A DNA stretch of 64,000 nucleotides from Microbacterium halotolerans (GTDB lineage: Bacteria; Actinomycetota; Actinomycetes; Actinomycetales; Microbacteriaceae), in the NCBI RefSeq assembly GCF_003569805.1, contig NZ_QVLP01000018.1:208024-272023 (forward strand). Reading direction: 5' to 3'. Position 1 is the first letter of the stretch, and each line of letters begins with the position of its first letter. Shown here in pieces: positions 13,057 to 20,714 of this stretch. A program made the translations under genes and the position numbers. The notes below the pieces were generated by a model, which saw only the letters and a program-made list of their open reading frames with translations, did no database searches and was not told where the DNA came from.

Positions 13057-13752
13057 CTACGCGGCCTTGTCGACCTTCAGCATGTAGCCGAAGCCGCGCT
13101 TGGTCTGGATGAGCGGCTCCGATGCCTGCGGGTCGATCTTGCGGCGCAGGTACGAGATGTAGCTCTCGACGATGCCGGCGTCGCCGTTGAAGTCGTACTC
13201 CCACACGTGGTCGAGGATCTGCGCCTTGGAGAGGACACGATTGGGGTTGAGCATCAGGTAGCGCAGCAGCTTGAACTCGGTGGGGCTGAGTTCGATGTGC
13301 GTGTCGCCGACGTAGACGTCGTGCGTGTCCTGGTCCATGGTCAGCTCGCCGGCGCGGATGACCTGCTCCTCCTCCTCGTTCAGCATCGTGCGGCGCAGGA
13401 TCGCCTGGATGCGCGCCACGATCTCGTCGAGGCTGAACGGCTTGGTGACGTAGTCGTCGCCGCCGGCGTTGAGGCCCTTGATCTTGTCCTCGGTCTCGTC
13501 CTTCGCCGTGAGGAACAGGATCGGAGCGGTGTAGCCGGCGTCTCTGAGACGCTTGGTGACGCTGAACCCGTTCATGTCGGGCAGCATCACATCGAGCACG
13601 ATCAGGTCGGGCTCCTCCTCGAGCACGGCCGAGATGGTCTGGGCTCCGTTGATGACGGTGCGGACCTGGAACCCCGCGAACTGCAGGCTCTGCGAGAGCA
13701 GGTCACGGATGTTCGGCTCGTCGTCGACAACCAGGATGCGAGGTGCAGTCAT
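13057..13752 (-). CDS. OmpR-family response regulator
   Basis: This 231-residue protein has a receiver domain with acidic residues in VVDDE, the phosphoacceptor Asp in LIVLDVMLPDMNG and the conserved Lys in LFLTAKD. An OmpR-type winged helix follows from about residue 130, ending in RGFGYML. Its close relatives are the TcrX/TrcR-MprA group. It precedes the kinase by nine bases and the stop codon overlaps the kinase's presumed ribosome-binding site, so the two are co-expressed. Target genes are unknown. Confidence 0.94.
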   Translation of the reverse strand: MTAPRILVVDDEPNIRDLLSQSLQFAGFQVRTVINGAQTISAVLEEEPDLIVLDVMLPDMNGFSVTKRLRDAGYTAPILFLTAKDETEDKIKGLNAGGDDYVTKPFSLDEIVARIQAILRRTMLNEEEEQVIRAGELTMDQDTHDVYVGDTHIELSPTEFKLLRYLMLNPNRVLSKAQILDHVWEYDFNGDAGIVESYISYLRRKIDPQASEPLIQTKRGFGYMLKVDKAA

Positions 13753-13758
13753 GGCCCC

Positions 13759-13764
13759 ATTATG
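13759..13764 (-). promoter_or_regulatory. -10 of leaderless response-regulator promoter
   Basis: On the minus strand CATAAT is followed by GGGGCC and then the ATG of the response regulator. The six-base gap equals that of other start-proximal promoters in the window, although GGGG could also act as a weak ribosome-binding site. Confidence 0.4.
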
Positions 13765-13886
13765 TCGGTGTCTGTGATGATCCGGCTGGAAATCGCGGGT
13801 TTACGTGGGATTTCCCCTGCTGGCGAACGAAAAAGCGTCTCGCGAGTTGGGCACATCTCGACAGCAGGGCGGCGCCCGGCGCAGGG

Positions 13887-14987
13887 TCAGCGGGGAGGAG
13901 GAGCTGCGGTGGCACCGGGGACGAAGGCGACGGGCATCGCGACCGGCTCGGGGTGCCCTCCGGCGAGGAGCTCTTCGACCAGACGGCCCGCCTCGCGCCC
14001 GCGGTCGCGCAGTGGCTGGCGCATCGTCGTCAGCGGCAGATCGAGCCACGGCACCGCTATGCCGTCGAAGCCTGTGACCGTGAGGTCGTCCGGTACGCGC
14101 AGGCCGCGTTCGCGTGCGGCTGCGACGGCACCGGCGGCGAGAACGTCGTTCTGCGCAAGGACGGCGGTCACGCGCGGGTCAGCGTCCAGCAGGAGGTGGG
14201 CCGCGGCGGAGCCCGCCTCGGCGTCTCGACCGCCGGCCTCGACGCGCACTGCGCGCGGGAACACCTGATGCACGGCCTCGAGGCGACCCCGGATGGTGCG
14301 GTTGGCGATGGCGTCGAGCCGGGAGCCGATCGGCTCGGGCCTGCCGGGCGAACGCGGCTCGCCGAGCTCCGTCGTTCTCATGATGACGCCGACCTCGGTG
14401 TGGCCCAGGGCGGCGACGTGCTCGGCCAGGCGCATCGTTCCGCCGCGGTCGTCGATCTCGACCAGTGTGATGTCGTCGGCGTGCGGGCCCTCGATCCCCA
14501 CCATGGGGACACCGCGGGAGCGGACGACGGGGAGCAGCTCATCGAACTCCTCACCGCGCGTGGCGAACACGACGGCGTCGACCGGAAGGGACTGCAGGGG
14601 ATCGGGACGACCTGCTGCATTCGCGCGACCGGGCAGCAGCAGCTGGCCGAAGCCCATCCGGTCGAGGCTGTCGGAGAGCCCGTCCATGGTCGCCAGCGCC
14701 ACCGGGTTCTGGAACGCCAGCCCCACGCGCTCCGCGATGACGATGCCGACGATGCCGCTGCGCCCCAGACGAAGCGAGCTCGCAATCGGGTGCGGTCCGC
14801 CGTAGCCGAGGGCGGAAGCCGCGGCGAGGATGCGCTGCCTGGTCGGTTCGAGCACGCGATCCGAGCCTCGGAACGCGAGCGATGCCGTCGACGTGGACAC
14901 GCCGGCGCGTTCGGCGACATCGGCGATGGTGACGCGCCCCGACCGGCCGCGACCCGCAGGACTCCCGTGTGCGGCTGCTGCTCTCAC
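13887..14987 (-). CDS. LacI-family transcriptional regulator
   Basis: The 366-residue protein has an N-terminal LacI helix-turn-helix (VTIADVAERAGVSTSTASLA), the hinge region with RILAAASALGYG, and a periplasmic-binding-protein-like effector domain. It starts at a GTG six bases after a TACGGT -10 element. It is transcribed away from the phosphodiesterase-ABC operon, and two near-palindromes of LacI-operator type lie in the 155-base gap, so it probably represses that operon. The ligand would be the imported sugar phosphate, inositol or a derivative; this is inference. Confidence 0.93.
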   Translation of the reverse strand: MRAAAAHGSPAGRGRSGRVTIADVAERAGVSTSTASLAFRGSDRVLEPTRQRILAAASALGYGGPHPIASSLRLGRSGIVGIVIAERVGLAFQNPVALATMDGLSDSLDRMGFGQLLLPGRANAAGRPDPLQSLPVDAVVFATRGEEFDELLPVVRSRGVPMVGIEGPHADDITLVEIDDRGGTMRLAEHVAALGHTEVGVIMRTTELGEPRSPGRPEPIGSRLDAIANRTIRGRLEAVHQVFPRAVRVEAGGRDAEAGSAAAHLLLDADPRVTAVLAQNDVLAAGAVAAARERGLRVPDDLTVTGFDGIAVPWLDLPLTTMRQPLRDRGREAGRLVEELLAGGHPEPVAMPVAFVPGATAAPPPR

Positions 14988-14993
14988 ACCCTC

Positions 14994-14999
14994 ACCGTA
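14994..14999 (-). promoter_or_regulatory. -10 of leaderless lacI-type gene promoter
   Basis: TACGGT on the minus strand ends six bases before the GTG start of the LacI-family gene. Confidence 0.45.
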
Positions 15000-15007
15000 G
15001 CGCTGTT

Positions 15008-15021
15008 TCGCAACGTTTCGA
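15008..15021. promoter_or_regulatory. Candidate LacI-family operator O1
   Basis: TCGCAACGTTTCGA matches its reverse complement at 12 of 14 positions. With the second site it suggests the ideal palindrome TCGAAACGTTTCGA, with the central CG step typical of LacI/GalR operators. It lies beside the regulator's own promoter. Confidence 0.5.
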
Positions 15022-15089
15022 TACGTTCGTCGTCCGACTCGCGACTCGTTGCCCGGAGTTCACCGATCGGTCACGGAGGACGCGAATCA

Positions 15090-15103
15090 TCGAAACGGTG
15101 CGA
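15090..15103. promoter_or_regulatory. Candidate LacI-family operator O2
   Basis: TCGAAACGGTGCGA shares 12 of 14 positions with TCGAAACGTTTCGA and lies 40 bases before the lipoprotein start. The two operators are 82 bases apart, a distance that could allow looping. Confidence 0.5.
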
Positions 15104-15142
15104 TGACCGTCGCACCCGATCTTCGACAGAAGGAAACGCACT

Positions 15143-16297
15143 GTGATCAGAAAGCGAGCAATCCCAGCGGCCGCGGCCGGTATCGTCGCCGTCGGCGTCC
15201 TTGCGGGCTGCGGCCCCGTTGCCGCGGACGGCTCGGCCGCTGACGCCTCGACAGGTGAGTCGAGCCTCACCGTCTTCATCTCAGGTGACACCAACGTGCA
15301 GGACCTGTGGGAGAAGGGCATCATCCCCGCGTACCAGGAGGTGAACCCCGACGTCGAGGTCAGCACGACGATCGACCTCCATGGCGAGCACGACCAGCAG
15401 ACGGTCGCGAAGCTGACCACGGCGACCGAAGCGGGCGACGCGCCGGGCTTCGATCTCATCGACGCGGGCTTCGTCGTCTCGAGCGCGGCTGAGGCCGACA
15501 CGCTGCTCGAGGTCGACGCCGACTCGGTCGACGGCCTTGCATCCGTGCCTGAGTCCACGATCGAAGCCGGCAAGGGGGTCGGCATCCCGTACCGCGCATC
15601 GTCGGTGCTGCTCGCATACGACACCGAGCAGGTCGAAGAGCCGCCGCGCACGCTCGACGATCTGCTCGCCTGGATCGATGAGAATCCCGGGCAGTTCGCC
15701 TACAACTCGCCGTCGACGGGAGGCTCGGGCGGTGCGTTCGTCACCACCGTGCTCGACAGCTTCCTCTCCGAGGGCGACCAGGAGGAGCTCCGGGCGGGGT
15801 ACGCGAAGGAGCTGGAATCCGGATGGGACGCAGGCTTCGAGCGTCTGTCCGAGCTCGGCGAGTCCGTGTACCAGGGCGGGGTGTACCCCAACGGCAACAA
15901 CCAGGTGCTGGATCTCCTCGCCAGCGGCGAGATCGCGATGGCGCCGGTGTGGAGCGACCAGTTCATCACGGGGCAGAAGTCGGGGCTGATCCCCGACACG
16001 GTCGGCTACGCGCAGATCAGCGATCCGAGCTTCACCGGCAACGCCTCGTACCTGGGGATTCCGAAGACGAGCGAGCACACGGATGCCGCGGTGGAGCTGG
16101 CGAACTTCGTGCTGAGCTCCGAAGGTCAGCAGATCATCGCCGAGCAGATCTCCGGCTACCCGGTCGTCTCGCTCGACACGCTGCCGAGCGAGGTGGCCGA
16201 CAAGTTCGCCGACGCCGACCCGTCTGCTCTGCGTCCGGGCTACTACAGCGAGGTCAGCTCCGACATGGCCAATGAATGGGACAAGCGGGTTCCGTGA
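15143..16297 (+). CDS. ABC transporter substrate-binding lipoprotein
   Basis: This 384-residue protein has a lipoprotein signal with lipobox LAGC near residue 27 and a type 2 periplasmic-binding fold (SSLTVFISGDTN, DLWEKGIIPAY, IPYRASSVLLAYDT). It resembles binding proteins for phosphonates, spermidine or sugar phosphates rather than classic UgpB. It begins at a GTG after GAAGGAAACG. The same operon encodes two permeases, an ATPase and a glycerophosphodiester phosphodiesterase-inositol phosphatase fusion, so a glycerophosphodiester or a polyol phosphate is the likely ligand. Confidence 0.88.
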   Translation: MIRKRAIPAAAAGIVAVGVLAGCGPVAADGSAADASTGESSLTVFISGDTNVQDLWEKGIIPAYQEVNPDVEVSTTIDLHGEHDQQTVAKLTTATEAGDAPGFDLIDAGFVVSSAAEADTLLEVDADSVDGLASVPESTIEAGKGVGIPYRASSVLLAYDTEQVEEPPRTLDDLLAWIDENPGQFAYNSPSTGGSGGAFVTTVLDSFLSEGDQEELRAGYAKELESGWDAGFERLSELGESVYQGGVYPNGNNQVLDLLASGEIAMAPVWSDQFITGQKSGLIPDTVGYAQISDPSFTGNASYLGIPKTSEHTDAAVELANFVLSSEGQQIIAEQISGYPVVSLDTLPSEVADKFADADPSALRPGYYSEVSSDMANEWDKRVP

Positions 16298-17262
16298 CCG
16301 GGCAGGTCATCCCAGCGGTGAGCGGAGGGTCGCGTGCGTCAGCGCGGCCCTCCCGCTCGGCCGCGCAGAGCGCTCAGAGGCGGCGGCGCGCCATCGGCTT
16401 CTCGATGGCACTGCCCCCGGTCATCCTGATCGCCCTGTTCGTCGGGCTGCCCGTCCTGCTGGCGATCGGCTTCAGCCTCGGCATGACGGGCGGGCTCAAC
16501 AGCACGGCCGCGGCGATCGGGCAGAACGTGCACCAGGCCGACGGGCTCGTCACCCTCGACGCCTACGCTGAGCTGTTCGCCGATGTGCGCTTCGGGCGCG
16601 ACCTCGGTGCGACGGTGCTCGTCACGGTCGTGACCACGGGCGTGACGCTCGCAACGGCGATCGGCATCGCCGTGTTCCTGCGGCTGCAGGGCGGGTGGCT
16701 GGGTGCCGTGCTGTCGGGCCTCGGCATCGTGCCGCTGTTCATCCCGGTCGTGATCGCCTCGTGGGGGATCCTCACCTTCTACTCGGGCGACGGGTTCGTG
16801 CGCAGCGTGTTCGCGCAGTTCGGTCTCGAGGGCCCGGTGTTCGGGTTCACCGTCACCGGCGTCGTCATCGCCTCGGTGTGGGTCAACCTTCCGTTCGCGC
16901 TGCTGATGGCGACATCCGGGATGCAGGCCGTGCCCGATGCGCTGATCGACGCCGCACGCGACGCCGGCGCGTCGACCTTCGCGATCATCCGCGGCGTGCT
17001 CGTGCCCATGGCGGGCATCCCGCTGGTGATCGCGTCGACCTTCACCGCGATCGGTGTGCTCGGGCAGTTCACGGTTCCCTACTTCACCGGGCCGAACGCT
17101 CCGCAGCAGCTGGGCGTCGACATCAGCAAGTACTTCCAATCGTTCAATCAGCCGCAGCAGGCCGCTGCGATCGCGGTCGTCGTCTTCGTCATCGCGTCGG
17201 GAGTCGCCGCGCTGTACGTCTGGGCGAACTTCCGCAGCGCGAAGCAGGAGGGAAGGGTCTGA
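16294..17262 (+). CDS. ABC transporter permease (first subunit)
   Basis: A 322-residue inner-membrane protein with about six hydrophobic helices and a binding-protein-dependent permease EAA-like loop (IDAARDAGASTFAIIRGVLV). I take the GTG at 16294, which overlaps the upstream stop (GTGA); ATG 16276 would add six residues. It ends in a TGATG coupling with the second permease. With that subunit it forms the membrane channel of the importer. Confidence 0.9.
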   Translation: MTGQVIPAVSGGSRASARPSRSAAQSAQRRRRAIGFSMALPPVILIALFVGLPVLLAIGFSLGMTGGLNSTAAAIGQNVHQADGLVTLDAYAELFADVRFGRDLGATVLVTVVTTGVTLATAIGIAVFLRLQGGWLGAVLSGLGIVPLFIPVVIASWGILTFYSGDGFVRSVFAQFGLEGPVFGFTVTGVVIASVWVNLPFALLMATSGMQAVPDALIDAARDAGASTFAIIRGVLVPMAGIPLVIASTFTAIGVLGQFTVPYFTGPNAPQQLGVDISKYFQSFNQPQQAAAIAVVVFVIASGVAALYVWANFRSAKQEGRV

Positions 17263-18083
17263 TGAGCGAACTCGTCCGCCGCGGCGCAGGCCGCGTCATC
17301 GTCGGCGTGCTCATCGTCGCCGTCGCCTGCTTCATCCTCGGCCCGCTCGTCTGGCTTGCGGCGCATGCCTTCGCCACGGAGTGGAGCTATCCTTCTCTGC
17401 TCCCCGAAGGGCTCACGCTCGACTGGTGGCGGGTGGTGCTCTCCGATCCCGGCCTGTTCGCATCGATCCAGAACTCGTTGTTCTTCGCGCCACTGACCGT
17501 CATCGTCTCCGCCCTCATCTGCCTGCCGGCCGCCTACGCGTTCTCGCGCTTCGACTTTCCGGGGCGGCGGGTGTTCCTCGTCGGTCTGTTCGCGACGAAC
17601 GCGTTCCCCAAGATGGGCCTCTTCGTTGCGATGGCGACGGTGTTCTACGGCCTGAACCTCATGGAGACGGCGCTCGGCATCGTCATCGTGCACGTGATCG
17701 GAACAGTCGTGTTCATGACGTGGATTCCCGCGGCGGCTTTCAGCGCCGTGCCGCGCTCGCTCGAAGAAGCGGCTCGCGATGCGGGCGCGGGGCGCATGCG
17801 GGTGTTCCTGACGGTGACGCTGCCGATGGCGATGCCGGGCATCCTCGTCGCCGCTGTGATGTCGTTCCTCGCCTCCTTCGACGAGTCGCAGGGCACGTAT
17901 CTCGTCGGTGCGCCCTCCTTCATGACGATGCCCACTGAGATGTACTCCCTCGTCCTGAACTATCCCAAGCAGGTCGCCGCTGTGTTCGCGCTCCTGCTGT
18001 CCATCCCATCCGTCGTCCTTCTGCTGCTGACCCGTAGATACATCATGGGCGGGCAGCTGGCCGAGGGCTTCCAGATCCGCTAG
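17262..18083 (+). CDS. ABC transporter permease (second subunit)
   Basis: A 273-residue membrane protein with the EAA loop EEAARDAGAGRMRVFLTVTL at about residues 165-184, which contacts the ATPase. The ATG overlaps the previous stop by one base. Hydrophobic segments start near VIVGVLIVAVACFILGPLV. It pairs with the preceding permease. Confidence 0.9.
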   Translation: MSELVRRGAGRVIVGVLIVAVACFILGPLVWLAAHAFATEWSYPSLLPEGLTLDWWRVVLSDPGLFASIQNSLFFAPLTVIVSALICLPAAYAFSRFDFPGRRVFLVGLFATNAFPKMGLFVAMATVFYGLNLMETALGIVIVHVIGTVVFMTWIPAAAFSAVPRSLEEAARDAGAGRMRVFLTVTLPMAMPGILVAAVMSFLASFDESQGTYLVGAPSFMTMPTEMYSLVLNYPKQVAAVFALLLSIPSVVLLLLTRRYIMGGQLAEGFQIR

Positions 18084-18090
18084 GAGAACC

Positions 18091-19137
18091 GTGACAGACA
18101 CGACTGCGACCGACGTTCAGGGCCTGCGTCTCGCCGGCCTCACGAAGGAGCTGGGAGGCCGCACCATCGTCGACAACCTCTCGCTCGACATCGCCGAGGG
18201 AGAGCTCGTCTCGCTGCTCGGACCATCCGGATGCGGCAAGACGACCACGCTCCGGATGATCGCCGGCTTCCTTTCGCCGGAGAGCGGAAGCGTCGCCGTC
18301 GCAGGCCGTGACGTCACCGCGCTCGGTCCGGAGCGGCGGCCGAGCGCCATGGTGTTCCAGAACTACGCCCTGTGGCCGCACATGACCGTGGCGAAGAACA
18401 TCGCCTATCCGCTGCGCATCGCGCGCGTTCCGCGCAGAGAGATCGCGCAGCGGGTGTCGGAGGTGCTGGAGCTCGTCGGACTGTCGCACCACGCGAACAG
18501 CCGGCCCGCGCGGATCTCGGGCGGTGAGCAGCAGCGCGCGTCGCTCGCCAGGGCGCTCGTGCAGCGCCCACAGCTGCTGCTGCTCGATGAGCCGCTGTCG
18601 AACCTCGACGCGAAGCTGCGCGTGCGGGTGCGTGAGGAGATCAGAGACATCCAGCAGCGTCTCGGCATCACGACGGTTCTCGTCACGCACGACCAAGAGG
18701 AGGCGATGGCGGTCTCGGATCGCGTTGCGGTGATGAACGACGGGCGGATCGAGCAGGCGTCGACGCCGGACGAGCTCTACCGGGCGCCCGCGACGGAGTT
18801 CGTCGCGGGGTTCATCGGTGCCAGCAACACCGTCGCCGCTCCCGACCTCGGCGACGGCGATGACGGTGTGCGCTGGATCGTGCGCCCCGAGCACGTCGAG
18901 CTTGTCGAGCACGGCATACCGGCGTCTGTGACGCGCGTGCTCCCGCACGGCCATTTCACGGAGGTCGCGCTCGTGGCGCGCGGCGTCGAGCTGCGCTCCT
19001 ACGTCGGCACCGATGTGCCGGCCGTCGGCGATGAGGTGGGGATTCGGATCGCGCGGGCGCTGAGATACGACGACGGCCGACTCTCGTCCGCCTACGACGG
19101 GCGGACGGCACAGATCCGTGATCGGGTTGCGGCATGA
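18091..19137 (+). CDS. ABC transporter ATP-binding protein
   Basis: This 348-residue ATPase has Walker A GPSGCGKTT, a signature ISGGEQQRASLARAL (slightly altered from LSGGQ), Walker B LLLLDEPLSNLD and the switch histidine in VLVTHDQEEAM. A C-terminal TOBE/MalK-like extension begins near residue 240 and contains VRPEHVELVE. It starts at GTG behind AGGAG. The stop overlaps the ATG of the bifunctional enzyme, so importer and enzyme are made together. Confidence 0.93.
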   Translation: MTDTTATDVQGLRLAGLTKELGGRTIVDNLSLDIAEGELVSLLGPSGCGKTTTLRMIAGFLSPESGSVAVAGRDVTALGPERRPSAMVFQNYALWPHMTVAKNIAYPLRIARVPRREIAQRVSEVLELVGLSHHANSRPARISGGEQQRASLARALVQRPQLLLLDEPLSNLDAKLRVRVREEIRDIQQRLGITTVLVTHDQEEAMAVSDRVAVMNDGRIEQASTPDELYRAPATEFVAGFIGASNTVAAPDLGDGDDGVRWIVRPEHVELVEHGIPASVTRVLPHGHFTEVALVARGVELRSYVGTDVPAVGDEVGIRIARALRYDDGRLSSAYDGRTAQIRDRVAA

Positions 19138-20657
19138 GCGGCCGGATCGTCGCCCACCGCGGATACCACGGCGACGACGCGCATGGTGCGAGGGAGAACA
19201 CGCTCGCCGCAGTCGACGCGGCGCTCGCCGCAGGCGCTGAGGTGATCGAGGTCGACGTGCGACTCACGCACGACGGCGGTGCGGTGCTGCTGCACGACGC
19301 GACGCTGGAACGGCTGTGGGGAGACGAGCGCGCCGTCGCCGAGATGACGCTCGACGAGGTCCTCGAAGTCGGAGGAGGTCGGCACCGGATCCCGCTGCTG
19401 GCCGACGCGGTCGAGCGCGTCAGGGGCGCGGGTTCCGCACTGCTCATCGACATGGACCACGCGGCACCGGCGTCGGCGGCGGTCGAGGTCGTGCGCGGAG
19501 CGCAGGCCGAGGCGTTCACCGAGTGGTGCGGCAGCCTCGACGCCATGCGCATCGTGCGCGAGTCGCTGCCCGACGCCGTGATCCACCTCCCGTGGGACTC
19601 GGCGGACCTCCCGACGTCGGCGGACCTCGTGCCGCTGCGCCCGGCCTTCGTGAACGCTCCGCACCTCTTCGTCGGTGCGGCGTTCGTCTCCGCCGTGCAC
19701 TCGCTCGGCGCCCGCGTCGCGTGCTGGACTGTCGACGAGCCGGCGCAGGCGGCGCACCTCGCGCGCATCGGCGTCGACTCGATCACGACGAACCGGCTCG
19801 AGTGCATCCGCGACGCGGTCGCGACGGATGTGCGCGACGAGCGGGCGCGTCGCCTGAGCGTGGTCGACGGGCTCGCCGGGCATGCCGCCCTCCTCACGCG
19901 CCGGGCGCGCAGGGACGGAGTCGGTTCGGTCTCCACGAAGCAGAACCCAGCCGATCACGTCACCGAGGTCGACCGGACCGTCGAACGCGATGTGAGAGCG
20001 GTCCTCGGCGCGCAGTTCCCCGACCATGACATCGTCGGCGAGGAGTACGGCGGCAGCTCCGACGGCACCGTGCCCTGCTGGTACCTCGACCCCATCGACG
20101 GCACGGCCAACCTTGCGAACGGGGTGCCGTGGACGAGCTTCTCCCTCGCGCTCGTGGAAGAGGGCGCGCCCGTGGCGGCGGCCGTGCTCGACCCGGTCGG
20201 CGAGACGCCGGTCGTCGCGGCGGCAGGAGCGGGCGCCTGGCGCTGCGGTGTGCGGCTCGCGGTGCCGGAATCACAGGGCGGCGACCCGCTCGTGGGGCGT
20301 ATCGTCACGACCGAACTCGCAGGCGCACAGGCGTGGCCGGGCTTCGTCGAGATGCTCTCCGCTCTCGCCGCCCGCAGCTGCACGCTGCGCGTCCCGGGAT
20401 CGGGCACGGCGACCCTTGCGGGTGTCGCTCTCGGTCGGGGCGTCGCGGCGATGGTGCATCGGTACAGTCCGATGGACCATGCCGCGGCCCTGCTCATCGT
20501 CGCGGAAGCAGGCGGTGCGGTGCGCGACGACACGGGCGCGCACAACCTGCATCCGGAATCCGGCGCCGTCTTCGTCGGCGCGACTGCTGCCGCTGCTGAG
20601 GCGCTGCTCGCGGAGTACTCAGCGGCTCGCGAGATGCGCACATCTTCGACGAGATGA
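19134..20657 (+). CDS. Bifunctional glycerophosphodiester phosphodiesterase / inositol-monophosphatase-like fusion
   Basis: One uninterrupted 507-residue frame holds two enzymes. Residues 1-235 are a glycerophosphodiester phosphodiesterase: H8-R9, E21-N22-T23, E39-x-D41 and H54-D55 occupy the expected metal and catalytic positions. Residues 245-505 are an inositol-monophosphatase fold: GEE at 302-304, the DPIDGT metal motif at 319-324 and a final PMDHAAALLIVAEAGG block. The first domain would split a glycerophosphodiester and the second would remove phosphate, for example glycerophosphoinositol to inositol. It is the last gene of an ABC importer operon (ATGA overlap) controlled by a LacI-type repressor. 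Substrate identity is inference; both domains look intact. Confidence 0.88.
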   Translation: MSGRIVAHRGYHGDDAHGARENTLAAVDAALAAGAEVIEVDVRLTHDGGAVLLHDATLERLWGDERAVAEMTLDEVLEVGGGRHRIPLLADAVERVRGAGSALLIDMDHAAPASAAVEVVRGAQAEAFTEWCGSLDAMRIVRESLPDAVIHLPWDSADLPTSADLVPLRPAFVNAPHLFVGAAFVSAVHSLGARVACWTVDEPAQAAHLARIGVDSITTNRLECIRDAVATDVRDERARRLSVVDGLAGHAALLTRRARRDGVGSVSTKQNPADHVTEVDRTVERDVRAVLGAQFPDHDIVGEEYGGSSDGTVPCWYLDPIDGTANLANGVPWTSFSLALVEEGAPVAAAVLDPVGETPVVAAAGAGAWRCGVRLAVPESQGGDPLVGRIVTTELAGAQAWPGFVEMLSALAARSCTLRVPGSGTATLAGVALGRGVAAMVHRYSPMDHAAALLIVAEAGGAVRDDTGAHNLHPESGAVFVGATAAAAEALLAEYSAAREMRTSSTR

Positions 20658-20668
20658 CGTCGGGAGCG

Positions 20669-20700
20669 GCGCATCTCGGCGAGAAGTGCGCATCTCGGCA
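20669..20700. repeat. Intergenic GCRCATCTCGGC repeat pair
   Basis: GCGCATCTCGGCGA (20669-20682) and GCGCATCTCGGCA (20688-20700) lie in the short gap between converging genes and can fold with the bases between them. Related copies occur at 13851-13863 (GCACATCTCGACA) and 25491-25504 (GCACATCTCGGCGA), all outside genes. Confidence 0.4.
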
Positions 20701-20714
20701 GCGGGGGCGCCGCT

